Below are positions 15,610 through 27,600 of a stretch of 36,560 nt of DNA, in pieces (within the stretch, counting starts at the first letter, position 1; every line of letters starts with the position of its first letter). Made by a program: the position numbers and the translations under genes. Origin of the DNA: Pseudoalteromonas rubra (lineage in GTDB: Bacteria; Pseudomonadota; Gammaproteobacteria; Enterobacterales; Alteromonadaceae); assembly GCF_000238295.3 (NCBI RefSeq), contig NZ_AHCD03000029.1, positions 1 through 36,560 on the forward strand. Reading direction: 5' to 3'. The notes under the pieces are model-generated. The model saw only the letters and a program-made list of their open reading frames with translations, did not search any database and had not been told where the DNA came from.

Positions 15610-18600
15610 GCGAATCGGTCAAATGATTTTGTTTCTGGTATTGGTATTAAGTTTTCCAACCTGGGCAATAGAACCAAAGCCAGTAAAATCTAGTGTAGAT
15701 GCAGAGCTGAGGTACAGAGAAGGTTTTTGCTTAAGGAATGGTAATCCAGTTGTCGTCAATAGCGACACAGATTTCCCCATAGATATAACATTTGAAATTT
15801 ATAGCCAAACATTGTTTGGTCAATTTGCTAGCGCAGTTTTAACTAATCATAGAACGAAAAACACTCAAACAGTTAGAGTGACAGGTGCAACTCAAAATAA
15901 AACAGTAACAGTATCGGAGACAGGTTATTACTCGTTGAACGTCACTTATTCATACGGTGAAGATCATCCACTGCTTGAAGGGTTAATGGGAGGAGAAATA
16001 ATAGATGGCCGATACTTTGAAACAGCTTCTTGCAGCCCCGGTATTCTTGTTGTTGAAGCCACTCTACCCCAGGTCACACTTACCAGCTCTAGAGAGCAGC
16101 AAGAAGACAAAAAAACCATCACCCTGACGGCGACAGCCAAAGACGCAGGGCGTGATATTCACTCTCTGGAAGTTTGTCTCGAAGATTCTGATGGCTGTGA
16201 AACAATGATTTCATGTTCCAGCAATCAGGCAGGACGGTGTGCAGGCTTTGATAGTGGTGCTGAGGTTGCCGCTACGTTTAACTACGAGCTGGGGTATGGG
16301 CAGCATCGTACCTTCAGGGCTACGGCCACAGACAGCTATGGCTTGTCATCCACCGTTGAGCACCAACCTGACGTCATCACGGAAGAGAACACCAGCTCAA
16401 GCATCTCCCTGTCACTGTATAACATGGACGGCCAGCCGCTGGAGAACGGCACCATTTTGTCTGGTCCACGCGACGCCATTGCGGTTGGATATATTCAGGA
16501 CCAGGATGAAACCCCGGCCAACTGGCCTAGTTCAGCTACGCTGAAGGCGAACAACGATAATATTAAGCTGTACAGCGCAGGTGAACTCGAATTGAGCACC
16601 GGGTTGCTGAATGCACAGTGCTTCAAATCTGGCGACAACACTGTCAATAAAAGCGAGACACACTGTTACCGGCAAATTCGGCTGTCTCGAACCACAACGT
16701 TCAAGGCATTAGCCGGAGGAGGGGAATCCAACGAAATTTCGATCAATGTGGCAACCCGGCCAAACCTGACGAACGTATCACTCCGGGACGATGTCGTTTT
16801 GCCGGGCACCAAGCTTAAGCTGGCGTTTTCCGTGGTCGATGACAGTCAGGCCGTCAGTAAAGACCGAATCTCAGTGTGTTACATGCCGCGCGCAGCGTCG
16901 TCTGCCGCGCTGACCAGCTGCGAAGGGGCTACTTCGGTGAGCAGCGCTTTAGTACAGGGGCAAGACAATACCTATACCGCAGAGTTCTCAGTGCCACAGC
17001 CCGGGCGTTACCACTTGTTAGTCCAGGTGAATGACAACTCCGGGTTAACGGATGCTCAGGCGCACTCCTCGCTGACCTTTTCCACCATCCAAAGTGCGGG
17101 CGTTGCGCTGCATGTCCCGAACCCGGGTGGAGGGATATATCGAATGCGCGACGTAGAGTACGAGGAAGAAATTCTGGTTGGCGCATTAAGCTCTGAAACC
17201 AGTTATTTGTGTCGAGTTGCCCTGGTCAGTGAGGGCGCGGGTGGGGTGATCGCCAGTGCGGATGTCAGGCAGGCCCTGCCAAAGCTGGAAGATCAAGAGA
17301 ACAGGCTGGTCGCAAAACTGAAATGGACGCCTTCGGCAGCATTACCGAAACAACTGAATGTGACGGCCAGAGCCTACTTGCGACAGGGCAGTGTGTGCAG
17401 TCCCTCTACTGAGCGGGCCATTGACAGCGCAGGTGCCTATCCACTCACTCTGAACTCTGAGGTGCCCAAGAATCCAAAAGTGATACTGGCCCATGATGGC
17501 GCTGCATCTCCGGGGGTGATCAATATTACGCTAGAAAGAAGTGAAGCAGATCATGCCAACGGGTATCAGCTGTACGAGTTTGTTGGCACCGCAGATCAGG
17601 CATGGGATCATGACCTGACAAAGTGGCATCGCACTGGGCCATTGCTCAGCGCAGACAATCTGGCGTTACAGCACAGCATCACAAAATCACCGCTGGATCA
17701 TAATAAACGTGCTGTGTATTGCGCGATTGCTTCAAATGCCGATCACACGGGGCCGAAGACCTACAATGCCGCACTCTGTGCTCAAACGACCATCCACAAT
17801 CAGGGCGATGCGCCCCCACCGGCTTATTTTGATAACGACGACTATTATTTTGGCCCTTATACACTCAACATTGAATCCGCGTCGAATTATGCCAGCCAGG
17901 CAGACTTAGCGCTGTATTTTAAACTTGAGCGCAGATCGACGAACAGCGACTGGATAGTGTTGAGCCAGCAATTGGAAGCCCGTCCCTATAGTGCCAGTGC
18001 ACCGGAAGCGCAATATGAGATCACGCGACCCATTGCAAACCAGACGGTTACGTACCGGGTCACGGCATTTAACCGCAATGGCGCGCAGAGTGTCCAGAGT
18101 GCACAAAGTACTTTCACTGTTCAGCATGTGAATGCAAAAGTTGTGTCGGTTACCCCCGGCAGTGGCGAACGGGAATATGTGGTAACCGGTGTTGCGTTTG
18201 CCCCACAGGGCAATATCGTATCGGTGCAGCAAAACACCACCGGCTCCAGCCATCAGCTCGATGCCGCCGATATTGTCTATACCGACAGCAGTGAGCTCAG
18301 GATTAAGGTCCCTAAGTTTATCGATCAAGCCTATACGCAGGGTGGCTTTGTGGTGGGCATTAAAAATGCGCTAAGCGGTGCTAGGTATTCAACCTACAAC
18401 GCGGATAACACCTCTGGTGACGTGGCAGACCCACTCAACTATACACCCACGGTTGGCTTTAACGGACAGCAGTATTTAGGTAAAGGAAATGCACTTTACG
18501 CCGAGAAAGACCTGCAAACCCAGTGGTATCGTCAAACGGGCGGACGGCTCAGTTCCCGCCCGGTAGTAACCCGCTCGGGCGTTGGCAGCGATGTGGTGTT

Positions 18601-21600
18601 TGCCGGATCGGAGGATCACCATATTTACGCCTGGAGCCAGATAGGCACCCAGTTATGGAAAACCACCACGCGCGGACCTGTTGAAGCGGAAGGCCTGGTG
18701 GTCGGTGACGACCAGCCCAGTGCGCAGTTATTTTATGGCTCTGCGGACGGCGCTTTATATGTACTCAATGCCACAACCGGCGCCATAGACTATTTATACC
18801 AGCTGGGCGCTAAGGTGAGCCAGAAACCTTTTGTAGTCGGTAATCAGATCTGGGCGCTTACCGAAGATGGCCAGCTACACAAGCTGGACCGTCAGGTCGC
18901 AGGTTTACACCCTCTCAGCTGGGGCGACGTGAACAACTCACCTTTGCTGAGCGCATTTACCCAGGCGTTTCCCGCAGGCTGGACGCCAGGTGATGATGTA
19001 AGTGCGCTGTATCCGCTGTTGCGTCTTGGCTACCTGGTTTTAGGCCGGGATCTGACCCGCCATGAATTGTCTTTTCTGGCTTATGCAGTCGAGCATCACA
19101 ATGTTACGCTGCTGGAAGTGGCGAATGCCATGTTAGCGTCAGAAGAGGGCCGACAGCGTTTTGCACTGTCACTCAGCGCGACGCAGTTTTACGATCAACT
19201 GATCAATCTGATGTATCACTTGTCGGCCAATGGCCTGGCGGGTTACGACAGAGCCTATTGGATCAACAGGCTGAATACCGATCTGTCGAAGGCGCAGTTC
19301 CTGCTTGAGGTTCAGTGGTCGTCGGGGTATGCCGTGACTTATAATCAGGCGGCAGTCAGCACGCTGTATTACTACTACGGCCATTGTTATACGGATGCTC
19401 TGTGTAATGACTGGGTTGACTCGGATGGCGACAACATCAGTGACGTGGCAGAAACGGTACTCGGCACCAATAAACTCGACCCCCGTGATGGCTTATTAAG
19501 TGCCCCGGATCTGGCATTAACGCTCGAAGGCGCAGGCCGTATCAAGGCTGAATTTAGCTACGGACGCGATCTGGCCAGGTTTAAGCTGGTGGATGTGGCC
19601 AGCAATACTGCACCAACCAGCCATGCGGCGGCGAATCGTCAGGCAGAGGCGGTGCTGGTTTATCCCAATGGCAGCCACCGTTTTTATGCTCAGGCCTGTA
19701 TTGACGTGGCACTGAATACGGCCAACCCAAACAGTAAAACCGAATTCTGCTCGACGCCGTCGGCCGAGCAAACCGTTACTGTGCTGGATAGTTTATCACA
19801 AGGCCAGATAACCCCGCATTCCCCGCCGCTGGCGACTGCCAGTTTTGAAGCGGCGAGCAGCAGTGAGCTGGACACCCACCATAAGTACAGCTTTACAGCG
19901 GGCAGTTTTCGGGTGAACGAGCAAGGGGCTGCAACCTACAGCATTCCCATTGCGTTGCCACAGGGGATAGCCGGGGTTACACCTGAGGTGAGCCTTAATT
20001 ACAACAGTCAGCAACCCACATCGTCAGTCGCTCAGGGGTGGCAATTGTCAGCAGGTTCAGCCATTACGCGCTGCCGTCAGACGCTGGCACAGGATGGCGC
20101 GTTTAAACCGATTTCCATTGGTCTGGATAATGAAGACCGCTATTGCCTGGATGGTCAGCGACTCATACTGATCAACAACGCAGATCACGGTAAGGTGGGT
20201 GCAAAGTATCGTACTGAAATGAATTCCCAGCAGCGCATTGAGATTGAGGCAGGGGAAGAAGACTACAAGGTGCAGTTTGTTGTGTACGGTAAAGATGGCA
20301 GCAAACGCATTTATGGCGGCACAGACAATAGCCAGGCCGGAGGGAAACAATACCCGACCAGCTGGTTGTTACGACAAAGCATGGACAGTGTTGCGGCTGC
20401 GGGCTCTGCAACGGAGCCTGCTGCAAACGTCATTCAGTATCGCTATCGTCATGGTGGCTCAGATACCTATGCGGACTTTGCACTAGGTCACCTGGAAACG
20501 GTGTTATCGAGCATAAAATATAGCGGTTATACCGTGACCTTTAACTATCAGGCAGGGTCTGTACGTAATCTGGCTTACAGCCTTGAGCCTAAGTCTGAGC
20601 CCATGCTGGCGAAGGCGGAGTTGACGGGTATTCGGGTGAGCCAGGGTGAAACGCCGCTGCACTACTATGAGTTGCAGATGGAGCGAGGGGCCAATGGTGT
20701 GCGCCAGCTCAGGCAGGTGCGTCATTGCGACCGGCCTGTGTCTGACGGGAGTGCAATATGCAAACAGCCAGTGACGTTTGACTATGAAGACACCAAAACC
20801 TATCCAGAAATGTCAGCCAGCCAGACGCTGCTTAGCGTCGATATGCGTGAGAAGATTGTTGCCACCAGTTTGCTGGATAGCGATGGCAATGGTGAGCCGG
20901 AGCTGGTCACACTTATTCAGCTGGAGGATACCCGCAAGCATGAGCTGTGTCTGATAAAGGGGGATGGCACATCTCAATGTCAGGTAATAGACACCAATAC
21001 CCGTAAAGACAGCGTTACTATGATGCCCTTTGATCTTGAAGGTGACGGCACCCAGGGGCTGTTGGTCCAGACCATTGAATCACGCAACAATGCCAACAGT
21101 GAGTGGGTGTATTTCACGTTTGATGCAGCACCCTGGCAGAGTGAGATTTTGTCGGGCAGCATGAGTATTGATGCGCTCCGTACTGGCGATGCCAATGGGG
21201 ATGGCTTCGAGGACTTAATGTATACCGATTCAACGGGATATCGGCAGCCGCGTCTGGTGCTGAATGAGGATGTGTCTTTGGGTTATCACCAGGACATCGT
21301 GCGTGAATTGGAGCGCGATGCCCCGTTTTACTTTATGGATATGGACTTTGACGGCAAGGCTGATCTGGTGACATCTGCCTGTTTGTCTGCCGGATGTAGT
21401 CAGGCCGGTAAGTACGACTTAGTCTTTGTCTACTATAACCGCTACGACCCGGCTAATCGTAAACATAAATTCGAAGTAGGCACTAACTCATCTGTGCATG
21501 TTGTGCATAGCAGCCTGACGCCCATGGACATCAACGGTGACGGCACGCTGGATCTGATGTATCAGAATACGGATGACGACTGGGAAGTTGCGCTGATCCG

Positions 21601-24600
21601 CCCATCACTCGGAGAAGGGTTGCGCTTTGATCAGGAAGGATTTATTACCCTGACGCCCCCTGATAACGTCAACATCAAACGAGAAGTGGCACTTTGGGCA
21701 CCCCAGCTGGCCGATCTTGATGGTGACGGTCAAACAGAGCTGTATGTGACGGGTAAATCGACCACAGGGGCACAGGGGTATGGCTTGTACCGTTATGAGT
21801 TTGAGCCGGGTACCCGGACCTTTAACACCCCCACGGAGGCGGCCTACCGGATTGACCAGACGCCTACGCCTGACACCATGGTGTTCTTTGCAGACATGGA
21901 TGGTGACAGCACCCCTGAGCTGGTGGCGCAAACTAAGCATCAGATCACCCAATATGGCCGAACCTATCAGCAGTTTGGGGCCGGGCGCCTGAGTACCATC
22001 ACGCAGGGCATGGGCAATCAGACCAGAGTTTACTACGGTGATATGTCCGACCCTGCCGTGTATCGCAAAGGCGATGCGGCGGTCACCGCACAAATGCAAA
22101 CCGACAGTGGCCTGAAAGTGACCGACCTGGCTGCCGGTGCCAGACTGGTTCGTGAGGTACAAACCAGCGCCCTGGATACACAAACGGGCGATTCAACGCT
22201 GAGCGTGACCTATGAATATGAAGGCGCACGGGTGCAATTTGGTGGCCGCGGCTGGCTGGGCTTTGCAGCGCTGACGACCAACACCACCAAAGACGGTCTG
22301 CGCATTGCCACACGCACAGAGTACGAACAGCTCTTTCCGCGTACCGGCATGCCAAAGCGTACTACCAAAACACTGTATGTGAATGGCAGGGCACAGGTGC
22401 TGAGTGATGCCATTGATCACTACAAGGTGACATCAGAGCAGCCCATGTCAGGGCATGTTTATCAAATCTATAATCAGGACAGCCGCAGCTGTAGTGCCCG
22501 GGTGAACAGCGACAACCATGGCATAGCCGGATATGACTGTAGCCAGACCCAGACCGAGCAAGACAGCTACGGGAATGTCACTAACCTGGTGGTCAGCCAA
22601 TATGACATCAGCGGCACAGCCGAGGACTTGCTGCTGGCACAGACCCCGACGGGTGCCATATCAAGGGTCAGCACAGTGAACGATTATGGCGCTGAGGCAG
22701 ACAAGATACTGGGTCGTTTGCGCAGCACGACGGTAACGCATACCCGTAAAGGCCTGGCCGATGTGACCCGCAGCAGTGCGTTCACTTATATACAAAGTGG
22801 TGCCTTGAAAGGTTTGCTTGAAACGGAGACGGTTGAGCCTCAGGGGGCGTGCGATGCCTACCTGAAAACCACGAATGGCTATGATAATTTTGGTAACCTC
22901 ACCAGCAAGCAGGTGCAGAGTAAAGACGGTTGTTCAGAGCCTGTCAACCGAACCAGCACCACGTCCTACGACAGTGAAGGGCGCTATGTGGTGTCGCAGT
23001 ACAATGGAATATTCACCACCGCGCAGGTGATATCGCGCAATAAGTACGGTCAGGTGACGGAGGCCCGTAATGCCGATGGGGTGTCGCAGTACACTTACTA
23101 TGATGCGTTTGGCGGTGAGATTGGCAGCTATTCACCCAGCGGGGCACAGCAACGCACTCTGTTGACGGACTGCTCAATCGGTGCGCCTGCCTACTGTGTC
23201 TTTGCCAGTGCAACCTATGTGAATACGGAGCTGGTGGCACGTAGTTACTTTGATCGCCAGGGTCGCGTGCTGGGTAAGGCACGACTAACCCCTAAGGGCC
23301 AATGGTTACAGGATACCACCCATTACGATAAGTTTGGCCGGGCTGTGGTTGTTACCCCGGCAGGGAGCGCCTCAACCCACACCCATTATGATGTGCTGGA
23401 CCGTGTTACCGAGGTTCAGGACCATCAACTGGACTTAACGACGACGCAGGATGTGGCGGATCGGACGCTCACCGTGAAAGTGACAGCTAAAAATAGCAGT
23501 GATATTCCGGGAGGGACCCAAACGACCATCACCACACACAATGAGTATGGCGAGAAGCACACGGTAACGGATCAGGCCGGCCACGTGCTGACCTACACCT
23601 ACAACACCCTAGGCCTGCTGGAAACGGTGCAGTCCTCTGCTGATGGTGGCGCTGTACTGATAACCAACAGCTACAACCTGATCACGGGCCGTAAAAAGCG
23701 CACCGAAGATGTTGACCGGGGTAACTGGCAGTACACCTACAATGCATTGGGCGAGCTGCTAACACAAACCGACGCCAATGGCGATACGCAGAGCTTTGTG
23801 TATGACAGCCTTGGCCGTAAAACACAGCTCAAAATTAACGATGTGGTTGATAGCCAGTGGCACTACCATGCCAGCCAGCCCTGGCGTTTGGACAGGGAGC
23901 AACGTGGCAGCTGGGTACGGTCATACCTGTATGATCCGCTGGGACGTCAGGTGGCGTCGGTCACCGATTTAGAAAGCAACCTGAGCTGTAAAAATGAAGT
24001 CAGCTACGAGCCGGCCACCAAAGATGTGCGGATAACCGACGCGCTGGCCTCAGTGCATGACGCGAAATGTGTTGTGCAGCTGACCACCTTTGACGAATAC
24101 GGCCGGGTATTCCAGCAGTTTGATGATTACCGGCGCACCCGGGATCGCGGCCGCTTTGTGGAAGCCCGGGGCCAGCGCTTGTATTACCGCGCGGGCCAGG
24201 TGTATCAGAAGCAGGAAGCACGCGAGGGCAGTGCCGGGCAGCTTTACTATGTTGCCGAGTCTGAAGACAGTGCCGGACGAGTGACCGGCTATAAAAAAGG
24301 CTACTTCAGTATGGTGGTGGGCTACGACAGCCGTGGCAACCTGAAAACGCTGGGTGTAGATGAGCACAGTGCTTACCGTTACATTCAGCAGCACAGTTAC
24401 ACCTTTGATGCGCTGGGCAATCTGACCAGCCGCGCCCTGACGGCAGAAGCAACCGCGACCACCTTTGGTTACGATACGCTGAACCGGGTTACCAAAGTGA
24501 ATGGCGATGAGCGCTACGTTTATGACCCGAATGGCAATCTCAAGAACAAAGATGGCTGGACGCAGAAGTATGGCAAGGCAGGTGAACCCTTGCATGCCAT

Positions 24601-27600
24601 CCATGAGCGGGTTAAAGGGTCGCAGACCGAAACTTTCAGCTACGATGCCAATGGCAATCAGCTGTCTGCCACGGTGCACCTGAATGGCCGTGTACACACA
24701 CGCACACTGGATTACAGCGCCCGTAATAAAGTGACCTCCATCACTCAGAATGGCGAGACGGTCACCTTTACATATGATGCCAATAATCGCCGTTACAAGC
24801 GCACAGAAGGCAGTAAAACCATCTACTATGTTGGTGCGCTGGAGATTGTGGATGAAGGCGCAAGCGGCGAATTTGCCAATCAGCACTATGTGCGCCGCAG
24901 CATTGGCAGCTATTCACCCAGCGGGGCACAGCAACGCACTCTGTTGACGGACTGCTCAATCGGTGCGCCTGCCTACTGTGTCTTTGCCAGTGCAACCTAT
25001 GTGAATACGGAGCTGGTGGCACGTAGTTACTTTGATCGCCAGGGTCGCGTGCTGGGTAAGGCACGACTAACCCCTAAGGGCCAATGGTTACAGGATACCA
25101 CCCATTACGATAAGTTTGGCCGGGCTGTGGTTGTTACCCCGGCAGGGAGCGCCTCAACCCACACCCATTATGATGTGCTGGACCGTGTTACCGAGGTTCA
25201 GGACCATCAACTGGACTTAACGACGACGCAGGATGTGGCGGATCGGACGCTCACCGTGAAAGTGACAGCTAAAAATAGCAGTGATATTCCGGGAGGGACC
25301 CAAACGACCATCACCACACACAATGAGTATGGCGAGAAGCACACGGTAACGGATCAGGCCGGCCACGTGCTGACCTACACCTACAACACCCTAGGCCTGC
25401 TGGAAACGGTGCAGTCCTCTGCTGATGGTGGCGCTGTACTGATAACCAACAGCTACAACCTGATCACGGGCCGTAAAAAGCGCACCGAAGATGTTGACCG
25501 GGGTAACTGGCAGTACACCTACAATGCATTGGGCGAGCTGCTAACACAAACCGACGCCAATGGCGATACGCAGAGCTTTGTGTATGACAGCCTTGGCCGT
25601 AAAACACAGCTCAAAATTAACGATGTGGTTGATAGCCAGTGGCACTACCATGCCAGCCAGCCCTGGCGTTTGGACAGGGAGCAACGTGGCAGCTGGGTAC
25701 GGTCATACCTGTATGATCCGCTGGGACGTCAGGTGGCGTCGGTCACCGATTTAGAAAGCAACCTGAGCTGTAAAAATGAAGTCAGCTACGAGCCGGCCAC
25801 CAAAGATGTGCGGATAACCGACGCGCTGGCCTCAGTGCATGACGCGAAATGTGTTGTGCAGCTGACCACCTTTGACGAATACGGCCGGGTATTCCAGCAG
25901 TTTGATGATTACCGGCGCACCCGGGATCGCGGCCGCTTTGTGGAAGCCCGGGGCCAGCGCTTGTATTACCGCGCGGGCCAGGTGTATCAGAAGCAGGAAG
26001 CACGCGAGGGCAGTGCCGGGCAGCTTTACTATGTTGCCGAGTCTGAAGACAGTGCCGGACGAGTGACCGGCTATAAAAAAGGCTACTTCAGTATGGTGGT
26101 GGGCTACGACAGCCGTGGCAACCTGAAAACGCTGGGTGTAGATGAGCACAGTGCTTACCGTTACATTCAGCAGCACAGTTACACCTTTGATGCGCTGGGC
26201 AATCTGACCAGCCGCGCCCTGACGGCAGAAGCAACCGCGACCACCTTTGGTTACGATACGCTGAACCGGGTTACCAAAGTGAATGGCGATGAGCGCTACG
26301 TTTATGACCCGAATGGCAATCTCAAGAACAAAGATGGCTGGACGCAGAAGTATGGCAAGGCAGGTGAACCCTTGCATGCCATCCATGAGCGGGTTAAAGG
26401 GTCGCAGACCGAAACTTTCAGCTACGATGCCAATGGCAATCAGCTGTCTGCCACGGTGCACCTGAATGGCCGTGTACACACACGCACACTGGATTACAGC
26501 GCCCGTAATAAAGTGACCTCCATCACTCAGAATGGCGAGACGGTCACCTTTACATATGATGCCAATAATCGCCGTTACAAGCGCACAGAAGGCAGTAAAA
26601 CCATCTACTATGTTGGTGCGCTGGAGATTGTGGATGAAGGCGCAAGCGGCGAATTTGCCAATCAGCACTATGTGCGCCGCAGCATTAACGGCGATGCGGT
26701 GCAGACCTATCACCCCAATGGGCAGGCCAGCCTGCAATGGCTGTTTACCGACCATCAGGGCTCTGTGGTGGCCATTACCGACTACGCCGGTAAGCTCCTC
26801 AAACGCTTTAGCTATGACGTATTTGGCAAACAAAGCGAGATAGTCAGGCCACCCAGCAGCGACGCCAGTTATACCCATTGGTCCACGGCCTCCCTGGGGA
26901 TCTTTACCCGGGTGCCGGCGAATAGCCGCAGTTACACGGGCCATGAGCCGATTACGCTGGGCGGCGACAACCGCATCATTCATATGAATGGTCGGATCTA
27001 CGATGCAGACACCGGCCGGTTTATGCAGGCGGATCCGGTGGTGCAGGCGCCGAATAATTTGCAGAATTATAACGCCTATACATACGTGCTGAATAATCCG
27101 CTTTCGTATACGGATCCGAGTGGGTATTTGTTTAAACCACTTAAGAAGCTCCAGAGAAATGTGATCCGCGGTGCTGCGAAAGTGTTTGGCGCTGAAGCGG
27201 TCAATATTGTGGGTAGTATTGTTGCGTCTTTCTGTGCACCGGCCTGTTCAGCTTACTGGAGTTATGAATTCACCCGGGCGATGGGGGGCTCTTCCTCTCA
27301 GGCGTTTAGAGCGGGGATGATTGCGGCTGTTACTTCCCAGGCATTCAAGGCAATAGGTAACCATTTCAACAATTTGGGTAACTACAACGCTTTCCATGTA
27401 AATAGCAACCTATTAACGAAATTTGGTGGTAACCTGTTGACCTCAGGCCAAATCGCGGCACAAATTACAGCGCATGCTGTGGTTGGGGGGGTATCTTCCG
27501 TTTTGAGTGGCGGCAAGTTTGGTCATGGGTTTGTGAGTGCAGGTATAACCAAGGCTGCGGGTGGTGCGTTCCTGCCAGGCGGTGCTGGGCTGAGTGCTAC

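Noticed and set aside
25832..26983. 383-codon minus-strand ORF opposite the Rhs repeats (and a shorter one at 24050-24886)
   Set aside because: These are antisense shadows of the GC-rich Rhs frame; they recur only because the Rhs DNA is duplicated.
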